NCBI GenBank assembly: GCA_015200345.1
Contig: CP054187.1
Location: forward strand, 1,100,470-1,164,469
Direction of reading: 5' to 3'
DNA length: 64,000 nt
DNA from: Planctomycetia bacterium
GTDB lineage: Bacteria > Planctomycetota > Phycisphaerae > UBA1845 > UTPLA1
Of the stretch, positions 1 to 7,641 are shown piece by piece. The translations under genes and the position numbers were made by a program. Every line of letters begins with the position of its first letter. The first letter of the stretch is position 1. The notes under the pieces were generated by a model. That model saw only the letters and a list, made by a program, of their open reading frames with translations, made no database searches and was not told the DNA's origin.

Positions 1-1
1 C

Positions 2-184
2 GACCGCACGATCGCCAATGATCCTAATTATATTGCCGCCTATTTCCAAAAGGGCCGCACGTATGTCAATCTGGGCGAAATCGACCGCGCCAAGGAAACG
101 CTGCAAAAGGGCATCGCACAGGCCAACGCATGCGGCGAGACGCACGCGGCCGGCGAAATGTCGGAACTCCTCGCGACGCTGTAG
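2..184 (+). CDS. C-terminal end of a tetratricopeptide-repeat protein (partial)
   Basis: The frame that starts at base 2 is open from the window edge to a TAG at 182-184 and gives about 60 residues. They read as one TPR helix pair: the NDPNYIAAYFQKGRTYVNLG stretch is followed by EIDRAKETLQKGI, with the usual Ala, Tyr, Gly and Leu spacing. The rest of the gene lies outside the window, so only the repeat class can be stated. It is probably a protein-protein interaction domain. The gene converges on the minus-strand repeat protein that ends 25 bp further on. Confidence 0.7.
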   Translation, partial: DRTIANDPNYIAAYFQKGRTYVNLGEIDRAKETLQKGIAQANACGETHAAGEMSELLATL

Positions 185-208
185 CGTTGATCGCCGCCGG
201 CCGCACCG

Positions 209-1486
209 CTACGGCAGCCAGAAATCGAGAATCGCGTAGGTGATTTCAAACAGCGCCGTCCGCACCGGCAGCGAGACCAGCTCCCACACCGCCTGCGCCG
301 CCGCCAGCGGAACGCCGTAGAAGTTCAGCCCGTACAACGTGAGCGCGGCCAGCGGCGTCGTCGTGCCCCCCTCCTGCGGAATGCCGAAGATCACGCGCAG
401 CACGTTTCGCAGGCACGTGCGATCCACGAGTTTGCGCGGACCATTGGATTGTTCGTTGTTGCCGGCCTGGCTGCCGTCGATCGCCGGCGGAATCGGCAAC
501 GGCGGCGCCGGCTCGCATTCGTCGGGTGTACCGTTCGTATTGGCATCGGCGCTCGCGCCACTCATGATGTCGCAATGGTCGGGCACGTTGTTGCCATTGC
601 AGTCGGCGGCCGACCCGCTGGCGATTTCGCAGGCATCAAGCGTGTCATTGGCGTTGCAGTCCAGTATGGGGTTCGCAACGATCTCGCACGAATCGAGGAT
701 GCCGTTGCCGTTGCAATCCAAGGCGGCGTTCCCGGTGATCTCGCAGGAATCGAGTACGCCGTTGGTGTTGCAGTCGAATGCCGCGTCGGCGGCGATCTCG
801 TCCTCGTCCGGTGTCTGGTTGTTGTTGCAATCGACCGGCTCGCCGCCTCCGCCCCGCGTGATGACGATGCTGGGCGTGTTCGACTCAATCGGCCAGCCAC
901 TGTTGCCCATCAATGGATCGGCATCCGCAAACCGGATAATCGGCGGAAGATCGTCCCACGCCGCCCACTCGGCCGGGCCGATGCCGGAATAGATGAGAAT
1001 GTCTTCATTAATCGGCGGCGTGATCTCCAGCTCAAACTCAAAGAGCGTCGCCTTGCCGGTCAATTCCCCGCTAAGGGTCATTTCCGTCGCATTCTCAATC
1101 AGCTTGCCCGGCCCCGCAGCCAAGGTCGGCGGAAACTCAATATCAAAGGGGGAGAGAAAGGTCAGCGAGTTGGCCGCAACGTTCGCCGCGTCCGGCGCGA
1201 TCAGGTCCATTGAGTATGCAAAGAATGCGTCCTCAACCGGCACTACCACTTTGAGCTGGACCGTGACCAGAATCGGCTCGGTCGTGTCTTCAACGCGAAT
1301 CGTCAGCCGCTGGCCCGCGGCGCCCTGCTCCACGCTTGCCACGCCCGTGCCCGCGCCGGTCGCGCTGGTCACCTCGTACCACGCGTCGATTTCGGCCCGC
1401 GCCGGCAGCGGCAACCCGCCCGCCATGGATTGACCGATCAAACAAAGCAGCAGTCCCCGCAGAAAACCAACGGGCGCGCAAGGCAT
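209..1486 (-). CDS. Secreted protein with Ca-binding type DCNxNxxxDxCEI repeats
   Basis: A 425-aa protein. Residues 1-31 form a Sec signal peptide with a hydrophobic core and an Ala-Arg-Ala end. Residues about 32-210 look like a beta-rich domain that I do not recognise. From about 216 to 325 there are six tandem units of roughly 18 residues, such as DCNTNGVLDSCEI and DCNGNGILDSCEI. The Asp/Asn spacing matches thrombospondin-type-3 or dockerin-like calcium loops, with paired cysteines. Such repeats are very common in Planctomycetota exported proteins. The last 100 residues have no PEP-CTERM or other anchor that I can see. An exported, calcium-stabilised structural or adhesion role is inference. 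Confidence 0.75.
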   Translation of the reverse strand: MPCAPVGFLRGLLLCLIGQSMAGGLPLPARAEIDAWYEVTSATGAGTGVASVEQGAAGQRLTIRVEDTTEPILVTVQLKVVVPVEDAFFAYSMDLIAPDAANVAANSLTFLSPFDIEFPPTLAAGPGKLIENATEMTLSGELTGKATLFEFELEITPPINEDILIYSGIGPAEWAAWDDLPPIIRFADADPLMGNSGWPIESNTPSIVITRGGGGEPVDCNNNQTPDEDEIAADAAFDCNTNGVLDSCEITGNAALDCNGNGILDSCEIVANPILDCNANDTLDACEIASGSAADCNGNNVPDHCDIMSGASADANTNGTPDECEPAPPLPIPPAIDGSQAGNNEQSNGPRKLVDRTCLRNVLRVIFGIPQEGGTTTPLAALTLYGLNFYGVPLAAAQAVWELVSLPVRTALFEITYAILDFWLP

Positions 1487-1626
1487 GGAACAACCTCTCT
1501 TGGGGGGGAGATGCTGATTCTATGCCCGCATTCACCGCCAAGTCGACCGCCGGACCGCATCCAATGCAGGTGCTGTTATGAGGACTTTTGTGCTTATCGG
1601 GCGGCCTTGGAATGCATTCGCGTCAC

Positions 1627-2439
1627 TCACGCCGCCGGTAAGTTCAGCATAAACGTCGTGCCCTGGCCCGGGGCGCTGGCGACCTCAATTCTGCCGCCCA
1701 TGTCTTCCATCAGACGCTTGCAGACGTGCAGCCCGAGGCCCAGGCCGCCCTTGTCGGTGCGGCCGCCGGCGGACGGATCTGAATCGGGGCCGCCCTTCGT
1801 CGTAAAGAACGGCTCGAAGATGTGGCTGATGTGTTCGTGCGCGATGCCCGGGCCGGTGTCGGTCACTTCCACGGCCACGCGGTCGCCCTCGCGCCGACCG
1901 CGGATCATCAGCCGCCCGCCCGTCTCCAGCATCGCCTGCCGCGCGTTGAGAATGATGTTGAACAACACCTGCTGCAGCGCGCCCGACGCAGCGCGGACGG
2001 CCAATCCGGCCGGCGCTTCGATCGACAGCGCGATGCCGTCGCGCGACAGCTCGCGCCCGAGGCACTCCACCGCCTCGCGGGCCGCCTGCTCGACATTGAC
2101 AGGTGTCAATTCATCCGGTGAGCCGGATGCCATGCCCATGATCCGGCCGCACAACCCGCCCATCCGCTGCGCCGAGCGCAGGGTGCGCTCGACCGCTGCG
2201 CGAAGCTCGTCGGGCTTGTTGCGCGACAGGGCATACTGCGAGTAACTCACCAGCGGCGTGAGCAGATTGTTGAACTCGTGCGCCAGCATGGCCGACATTG
2301 TGCCGAGCGACGCCAGTCGCTGAAGGCTGCCAACCTGGCGGTCCAGCAGTGCCAGCTTGTGCTCCAGCTCCGCCAGCACACGCGGCAGATCAGCCGGGGA
2401 CGAGAGCGCCAGAGGCTCGGGGCGTTCGGCGTCACTCAT
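1627..2439 (-). CDS. Soluble sensor histidine kinase (HisKA + HATPase_c)
   Basis: A 270-aa kinase with no membrane segment or recognisable input domain. A short coiled-coil-like stretch (about 20-45) precedes the dimerisation helix, with phosphoacceptor His54 in MLAHEFNNLLTP. The ATP-binding domain shows an N-box (NIILNARQAML), a G1 box (DTGPGIAHEHI), an F box (FEPFFTTK) and a G2 box (GLGLGLHVCKRLM). The HEFNN form of the H-box is typical of NtrB/PAS-type kinases. No response regulator gene is adjacent, so the partner is unknown. It probably senses a cytoplasmic signal or acts within a phosphorelay; that is inference. Confidence 0.88.
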   Translation of the reverse strand: MSDAERPEPLALSSPADLPRVLAELEHKLALLDRQVGSLQRLASLGTMSAMLAHEFNNLLTPLVSYSQYALSRNKPDELRAAVERTLRSAQRMGGLCGRIMGMASGSPDELTPVNVEQAAREAVECLGRELSRDGIALSIEAPAGLAVRAASGALQQVLFNIILNARQAMLETGGRLMIRGRREGDRVAVEVTDTGPGIAHEHISHIFEPFFTTKGGPDSDPSAGGRTDKGGLGLGLHVCKRLMEDMGGRIEVASAPGQGTTFMLNLPAA

Positions 2440-2531
2440 CTGAACAGGATCCTTTCCATGCGTGTCTTATCGACCGGAACGACCGCGTCTCCTTGACCCC
2501 TGCGCCATTCCCGCGAGAATCGCCGACCAAG

Positions 2532-2792
2532 ATGGACCTGCACGACCGGCTTGACGCACTGCTGACCTTGGCCGAGCAACTCGGCCTGTCCATCCGGCGC
2601 GAATCGCTCGGCGGCGAGGGCGGCGGGTTATGCAGGATCAAGGGGCAGGCCGTGCTGTTTCTCGACACGGCGGCCGATCTGGAAACGCGCTACGAGCGCA
2701 CGCTTTCGGCGCTCGCCTCGCATCCCGGAATCGACCGGCACTACCTCCCGCCCGAAGTGCGCGAGGACCTCGACCGCCAGCGCGGCGCTTAG
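2532..2792 (+). CDS. Hypothetical 86-aa protein
   Basis: An 86-residue ORF starting MDLHDRLDALLTLAEQLG. It is read divergently from the histidine kinase, which starts about 90 bp to the left. It is predicted soluble with an alternating helix/strand look: an N-terminal amphipathic helix, then a short hairpin (CRIKGQAVLFLDTAADLE) and a C-terminal helix ending DRQRGA. Short conserved proteins of this style occur in Planctomycetota, but I cannot name a family. An upstream in-frame extension exists (open from 2298), but it overlaps the kinase gene and has no protein-like composition, so the 2532 ATG was chosen. Confidence 0.6.
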   Translation: MDLHDRLDALLTLAEQLGLSIRRESLGGEGGGLCRIKGQAVLFLDTAADLETRYERTLSALASHPGIDRHYLPPEVREDLDRQRGA

Positions 2793-2837
2793 CGATTGAA
2801 ATTCGCTCCATGTCACATCGGCACTTCTGACGGTGAG

Positions 2838-2856
2838 CCACCGCTTTAAGCCGTGG
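2838..2856. repeat. REP-like palindrome CCACCGCTT-T-AAGCCGTGG
   Basis: A 19-bp near-perfect palindrome (one mismatched pair) in the gap before sodB. A closely related perfect version, CCACTGCTTCAAGCAGTGG, lies at 31287-31305. This suggests a dispersed intergenic repeat family. Confidence 0.5.
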
Positions 2857-2993
2857 CACCGGGCAACCAGTCCCGCTGGGTCGCAGACTCAAGAACCTTG
2901 ACCAGCCACGTCACCGCTGCTAGATTTCCTCGTTGTCACCGTTACTCAATTGAACCCACGAGATCGACCCCCTGATCCGGAAGGAGTTGACCC

Positions 2994-3605
2994 ATGGCAT
3001 TTTCGCTTGCCCCGCTGCCCTACCCGTTTGACGCACTCGCCCCGCACATCGACGCGAAGACAATGGAGATTCACCACGGCAAGCATCACAACGCCTACGT
3101 CACGAACCTGAACAAGGCGCTGGAGGCCCACGCCGACCTCGCCGCCAAGCCGATTGAAGACATTTTGCGAAACATCACCCAGGTGCCCGAGGCCGTGCGA
3201 CAGGCCGTCATCAACAACGGCGGCGGGCACGCCAATCACACGCTGTTCTGGAACATCATGGGTCCCAACTGCGGCGGCACGCCGTCGGGCGAGATCGGCG
3301 CGGCGATCAACAGCACCTTCGGCAGCTTCGACGCCTTCAAGGAAAAAGTCTCCACCGCCGGCGCGACGCGCTTCGGCAGCGGCTGGGCCTGGCTCGCCAT
3401 CAAGGACGGCAAGCTCGAAGTCTTCAGCACCGCCAATCAGGATTCGCCCTACATGACCGGCCACACGCCGCTGCTGGGCATCGACGTGTGGGAGCACGCG
3501 TACTACCTGAACTACCAGAACCGCCGGCCCGATTACATCGCCGCCTGGTGGAACACGGTCAACTGGCGCAAGGTGGACGAACTGTACAAGGCCGCGAAAA
3601 AGTAA
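2994..3605 (+). CDS. sodB: Superoxide dismutase, Fe/Mn family
   Basis: A 203-aa protein of normal family length, cytoplasmic, with no signal peptide. It converts superoxide to H2O2 and O2. The metal ligands are visible in their usual contexts: His in [13 protein letters not shown], His in [11 protein letters not shown], and the Asp/His pair in the [19 protein letters not shown] region. Gly-rich [12 protein letters not shown] separates the two domains. The sequence alone does not separate Fe from Mn use with confidence. The start is well supported by a GGAAGGAG ribosome site about 8 bp upstream of the ATG. The gene is monocistronic, followed by a palindromic repeat element. Confidence 0.95.
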   Translation: MAFSLAPLPYPFDALAPHIDAKTMEIHHGKHHNAYVTNLNKALEAHADLAAKPIEDILRNITQVPEAVRQAVINNGGGHANHTLFWNIMGPNCGGTPSGEIGAAINSTFGSFDAFKEKVSTAGATRFGSGWAWLAIKDGKLEVFSTANQDSPYMTGHTPLLGIDVWEHAYYLNYQNRRPDYIAAWWNTVNWRKVDELYKAAKK

Positions 3606-3608
3606 AGC

Positions 3609-3730
3609 CTGTTTCAAATCTCCTCTCTCCCTTGGGGGAGAGGTCGGGTGAGGGGGAAAAGCATCTCAAGGAACACGTGCCTCCCTCACCCCAGCCCTCT
3701 CCCTGGAGGGAGAGGGGGTTTTGGAACAGC
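3609..3730. repeat. MITE-like palindromic repeat, copy 1
   Basis: The ends CTGTTTCAAA and TTTTGGAACAG are imperfect inverted repeats. The interior has CTCTCCC/GGGAGAG hairpin arms. A related element with the same ends lies at 39445-39567. It has no coding capacity. Confidence 0.6.
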
Positions 3731-3774
3731 ATGTAGTCTGCAGCGTAGGGTGCGTCCTCGACGCACCAATGCAT

Positions 3775-4560
3775 CTATCGCACCACCACCACCGTCCCCG
3801 GTCCGGCGCGGAGTTGTTCCGCCGCGTTGCCCTGATTGATGGCCACTTCCAACATGCCCGTCGAGCCGATCAGGGCAACGATCTCACCCGGTGCGACATC
3901 GCCATAGGTCCCGCGCAGCGGACCGACGCGCAGCGGTCCCACGTGCACATTCAGCCCGTCGAATGTCGTGAACGCGACACTCAATTCCTCCGCGCTGATG
4001 TTGGAAATGAGGTTGCCGAATCGGTCGACGTACAGCACCTGCCCCTCGATCCCCCCGCCGGCCAGCGGCGCCGCCTTCTCCAGATTCAAAATCTCCAACT
4101 GGTCAATCGCCGGACCGACGGCATCCAGCGACAGACCGCGCGCCAGGTTCCCCGCCACCGGCGCAAGGATGTCCCGCCCGTGAAAGGTCGTGCTCACTTC
4201 GGGTCGAAACAACCGCGTGTTCTCAATCGACCGCAATTCTTCCAACACGAAATCGCGCTGCACCAGCGACACCAGCCCGTTGTCGGGCGCAAGAATCACG
4301 TGCCCTTCGTACCGCGCCGCGATCATTCGCCGCGTCGTGCCGACGCCGGGGTCCACCACCGCGACGTGAATCGTGCCGGCCGGGAAATGCTCCACGACCT
4401 GCCGCAGCACAAACGCCCCATGCACGACATCGTGCGGCCCGATGGCGTGCGTCACGTCCACGATCTGCGCGCGCGGCTCAATCTGAAACAGGACGCCCTT
4501 CATGCAGGCGACGTAGTGGTCGGCCTGTCCAAAGTCCGTCGTCAGCGTGATCAGCGCCAT
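3775..4560 (-). CDS. SAM hydrolase / DUF62 family (S-adenosyl-L-methionine hydroxide adenosyltransferase)
   Basis: A 261-aa protein that starts MALITLTTDFGQADHYVACM, the diagnostic N-terminus of the DUF62 family. Further hallmarks are IVDVTHAI, the HVAVVDPGVGT block, and APDNGLVS. The family uses water to split S-adenosylmethionine into adenosine and methionine. Fluorinase and chlorinase are specialised relatives. The C-terminal domain has the VDRFGNLISNI motif, which contacts the adenosine moiety in solved structures. The physiological role in most bacteria is uncertain. It is divergently transcribed from the ABC-2 exporter operon, with about 125 bp between them. Confidence 0.9.
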   Translation of the reverse strand: MALITLTTDFGQADHYVACMKGVLFQIEPRAQIVDVTHAIGPHDVVHGAFVLRQVVEHFPAGTIHVAVVDPGVGTTRRMIAARYEGHVILAPDNGLVSLVQRDFVLEELRSIENTRLFRPEVSTTFHGRDILAPVAGNLARGLSLDAVGPAIDQLEILNLEKAAPLAGGGIEGQVLYVDRFGNLISNISAEELSVAFTTFDGLNVHVGPLRVGPLRGTYGDVAPGEIVALIGSTGMLEVAINQGNAAEQLRAGPGTVVVVR

Positions 4561-4685
4561 GGCAATTCCGCGAACCGTCGCTTTCAGTCAACAAGCGGGC
4601 ATCGTGCCACGGCGCGACGGTTTCGTCCACGGCCCGGACGATTGGACGCGGCGGCTCGACGCACGCTACACTTTCCGGCGACACC

Positions 4686-5741
4686 ATGGCGCAAATCGAC
4701 GTGCGGCAACTCGGCAAGACCTTTCGCGTGCCCGAGCGGGAGGGGGGATTCCAGGCGGCGATGCGAAGCTTCTTCCGCCGCACGTACAAGCAGGTCCGCG
4801 CCGTCGATGCCGTCAGCTTCTCGGTGGAACCAGGCGAAATCGTCGGTTTCCTCGGCCCCAACGGCGCGGGCAAGACCACAACGCTCAAGATGCTCTCCGG
4901 CCTGCTCCACCCCACTGACGGCGAGGCCCGCGTGCTGGGTTTCACGCCGTGGGAACGCAAGACCGACTACCTCCGTCGAATCAGCATGCTCATGGGCCAG
5001 CGCTCCCAGATGCAATGGGATCTCCCCGCGATGGATTCCTTCCTCGTCCATCAGGCGATCTACGGTCTGGACCCGGCTCAATACAAAGCCACGCTCGATG
5101 AACTGATCGAGCTGCTGGACCTCACGCCGATCCTCAAGAAGCAGGTGCGCACGCTCTCGCTCGGCGAGCGCATGAAATGCGAAATCTGCGTCTCGCTGCT
5201 GCATCGGCCGTCGGTTCTCTTTCTCGACGAGCCGACGATCGGCGTGGACATCACCATGCAGGCGAGGATTCGCGAGTTCATTCGAAATTACAACCGCCGT
5301 CACGGCGCGACGATCATCCTCACGAGCCATTACATGGCCGACGTCGCCGCCCTGTGCAAGCGCATCATCGTCATTGACCACGGGCGCATTCTTTTCGACG
5401 GCGCGCTGGCGGACCTCTCTCGAAAAATGGCCCCCTACAAAGTCATCAAGATCGACCTCGAGCGCGACGCGAACGGCTACGACTTCGCCGCCGTCGGCGA
5501 GGTGCTCTCCCTCGAATCCCGCAAGGCAATCGTGAAAGTGCCCAAGGAGCGCGCCGCCGAACTGACCAGCCGCCTGCTCACCGATCTGCCGGTGCTGGAC
5601 GTGACGATTGAAGATCCGCCGATTGAGGACGTCATTGCCCGCGCGTTCGGCCAATCCAAAGATTCGCCCGCGCAAGCAGCCGATTCCAAAGAGCCGATTG
5701 CGCAAGCAATCGAAAATCCATCGGAACCCTCCCGCCCATGA
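4686..5741 (+). CDS. ABC-2 type exporter, ATP-binding protein (COG4586-like)
   Basis: A 351-aa ATPase that powers the two membrane proteins encoded just downstream. It has Walker A GPNGAGKTT near residue 57, signature LSLGERMK near 157 (the Ser-Leu-Gly-Glu variant typical of this subfamily rather than LSGGQ), Walker B VLFLDEPTIGVD near 177, and the switch His in LTSHYMAD. The N-terminus has the longer, basic lead-in (FRVPEREGGFQ) seen in COG4586. About 100 residues follow the ATPase core. The stop overlaps the next ATG by 4 bp, which indicates translational coupling. The substrate is unknown. Confidence 0.92.
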   Translation: MAQIDVRQLGKTFRVPEREGGFQAAMRSFFRRTYKQVRAVDAVSFSVEPGEIVGFLGPNGAGKTTTLKMLSGLLHPTDGEARVLGFTPWERKTDYLRRISMLMGQRSQMQWDLPAMDSFLVHQAIYGLDPAQYKATLDELIELLDLTPILKKQVRTLSLGERMKCEICVSLLHRPSVLFLDEPTIGVDITMQARIREFIRNYNRRHGATIILTSHYMADVAALCKRIIVIDHGRILFDGALADLSRKMAPYKVIKIDLERDANGYDFAAVGEVLSLESRKAIVKVPKERAAELTSRLLTDLPVLDVTIEDPPIEDVIARAFGQSKDSPAQAADSKEPIAQAIENPSEPSRP

Positions 5742-6547
5742 CGCGCATCCTGCAAACCCTCTGGGCCTTTCTCAAAGTACATTGTGCCACGATGCTCCAG
5801 TATCGCGGCGAAATCTTCCTCTGGGCCGTCTGGGGACTCGTCAATCCCGCCGTGCTCTACTCCATGTGGTCCGCCGCCGCCGAGAGCCGGCCCGGCGGCG
5901 TGGTCGCCGGATTCTCACAGAGCCAACTCGCCGCCTACTACCTCGTCGTCATGATGATCGGTCACTTCGCCACCGCGTGGGACGCATACGACATGGGTTA
6001 CCAGGTGCGCTCCGGGCGGATGAGCGGGCAGCTCCTTCGGCCGATCCTTCCGATCTGGCAGGCCATCGCCGCGAACCTGTCGTACAAGATCACGACGCTG
6101 CCCTTTCTCGTGCCAATGTGGTGCTTCTTCGCATGGTGGGTGAAACCCGGATTTGAGTCACAAACATGGCACCTCGCGCTGGGCGCCGTCGCCGTCGCGC
6201 TGGGCTGCGCCATCAACTTCATGCTGGGCTACCTGATCGCCCTGATCGCCTTCTGGTCGCCCAAGCTCGACGCCGCGGGTGAAATCTATTTCGGTCTCGG
6301 CATGTTCCTCGGCGGTCGGTTCAGCCCGCTGGCGGCGCTGCCGCCGGTGATCTTCGCCGTCGCGACGTGGCTGCCGTTTCGATGGATGTTCGCCTTTCCC
6401 GCCGAACTGCTGATCGGCAAGGTGCCGACGCTCAACGGCGCACTGGCCGGCGTGGCGATTCAGGCAGCATGGCTGACCGGGTTGATTGCGGCGTTCCGAA
6501 TGGCCTGGGTCGCCGCGGTGAAACGCTATACGGCGGTGAGCGGATGA
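5738..6547 (+). CDS. ABC-2 type exporter permease 1 (COG4587-like)
   Basis: A 269-aa inner-membrane protein with about six predicted helices, including segments near LWAVWGLVNPAVLYSMW, MLGYLIALIAFW and the C-terminal AAWLTGLIAAFRMAW. The ORF begins in a 4-bp overlap with the ATPase and ends in a 4-bp overlap with the next permease, so all three are made from one message. The VRSGRMSGQLLRP loop is characteristic of this two-permease subfamily. It forms half of the membrane channel; what it exports cannot be read from the sequence. Confidence 0.85.
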   Translation: MTRILQTLWAFLKVHCATMLQYRGEIFLWAVWGLVNPAVLYSMWSAAAESRPGGVVAGFSQSQLAAYYLVVMMIGHFATAWDAYDMGYQVRSGRMSGQLLRPILPIWQAIAANLSYKITTLPFLVPMWCFFAWWVKPGFESQTWHLALGAVAVALGCAINFMLGYLIALIAFWSPKLDAAGEIYFGLGMFLGGRFSPLAALPPVIFAVATWLPFRWMFAFPAELLIGKVPTLNGALAGVAIQAAWLTGLIAAFRMAWVAAVKRYTAVSG

Positions 6548-7347
6548 ACCTGCGACGCGCGATCCATCTCGTCCGTCTGTTCATTCAGGTCAGCGTCCAG
6601 AACCTGTCCGCCTATCGGTTCGACATGTACGTCCGCATCGGGGTGTCGCTCATGCACCTCGTCTCCGAGCTGCTCGTCGTCTGGACCATCTTCCACAACA
6701 CGCAATCCATCGGCGGCTGGCGCTGGCAGCACATGCTCGTCCTCATGGGCGTCTATCGCATGATTGCCGGCGGCATCCGCATGTCCATCGTCCCCAACAT
6801 GCGCCGCGTGCTCGAAGAGATCATGGACGGCACGCTCGATTTCGTGCTCATGCGCCCCGTCAACGCCCAGTTCCTCGTCAGCATCCGGGAGTTCGTCGTC
6901 TGGCGCGCGGTGGATGTCTTCCTCGGCTTGAGCATCGCGCTCTTTGGCGCCATCAAGCTCACCGGCGTCATCCCACTGCGCGAAGCGCTCATCTTCTGCG
7001 CCATGCTCGCCGCCGGATTCGTCATCGTGTATTCCATCTGGCTCGCACTCGCCACGCTCTGCTTCTGGTTCGTGCGCATTCAGAACATCGAGATGATCTT
7101 CTGGAACGTCTTCGAGGCCGGCCGTTTCCCAATCACCATCTACCCCCCCGGCGTGCAGTGGACCCTGACCTACATCCTCCCGATCGCTTTCATCATCATG
7201 TTCCCCGCTGCCGCCCTTACCGGCGACGACGACAAGCTCCCGGCTGCCATGCCGATCATCGCCGCCCTCCTCGCCGCCGCCGCCTTCGTCGCGTCGGGAT
7301 GGTTCTGGCGTTTCGGCCTGCGGCGCTACAGCGGCGCCTCGGCCTAG
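6544..7347 (+). CDS. ABC-2 type exporter permease 2 (COG3694-like)
   Basis: A 267-aa inner-membrane protein, the second half of the exporter channel. The start at 6544 overlaps the previous stop by ATGA. The longer open frame upstream lies inside the first permease gene and is not used. About six hydrophobic helices are visible, including HLVSELLVVWTIF, LIFCAMLAAGFVIVYSIW and a C-terminal AALLAAAAFVASGWFWRFGL. The loop EEIMDGTLDFVLMRPVNAQF parallels the RMSGQLLRP loop of its partner, as is usual in COG3694/COG4587 pairs. Confidence 0.85.
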   Translation: MNLRRAIHLVRLFIQVSVQNLSAYRFDMYVRIGVSLMHLVSELLVVWTIFHNTQSIGGWRWQHMLVLMGVYRMIAGGIRMSIVPNMRRVLEEIMDGTLDFVLMRPVNAQFLVSIREFVVWRAVDVFLGLSIALFGAIKLTGVIPLREALIFCAMLAAGFVIVYSIWLALATLCFWFVRIQNIEMIFWNVFEAGRFPITIYPPGVQWTLTYILPIAFIIMFPAAALTGDDDKLPAAMPIIAALLAAAAFVASGWFWRFGLRRYSGASA

Positions 7348-7386
7348 GGCGGGCACTCAATCGTAGTACCGGTTTCAATACGGTGA

Positions 7387-7477
7387 CACAGGCGTCTCGC
7401 CTGTGTTGAATATTGTGGATTCTCACGGTTTGGAGAGACGCCGGCTTGGGTGCCCCATCCTCGCGCAGCGAGGGTGG
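7387..7477. repeat. Intergenic hairpins between the exporter and the FHA-phosphatase gene
   Basis: Two strong hairpins lie in the 294-bp gap 7348-7641. The first is CACAGGCG-TCT-CGCCTGTG at 7387-7405. The second has arms CCATCCTCGC and GCGAGGGTGG around GCA at about 7453-7475. Neither has a proper U-run. They look like dispersed REP-type sequences that could also stop transcription of the exporter operon. No gene is visible in the rest of the gap. Confidence 0.45.
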
Positions 7478-7641
7478 GATCACGATGATTCGATTCAGTA
7501 TCTGTAATCGGCTGGTACATGCTATCGACCACTTTGCCCGACGATTGTCGGGGTGATACGATGCCCCGGAACAGACGCGGTTCGTGCAAGGCGAATCGTT
7601 CCGGTTAGAATGTCGGTCGCGGCCCGTCGGGAGCGATTCCC

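Noticed and set aside
3609..3730. Rho-independent terminator for sodB
   Set aside because: Hairpin arms are present but without a T-run; the structure is better explained as a dispersed repeat.
3721..5106. Plus-strand frame of 461 codons
   Set aside because: It is antisense to the SAM hydrolase gene and then out of frame through the ABC ATPase; composition is that of a shadow.
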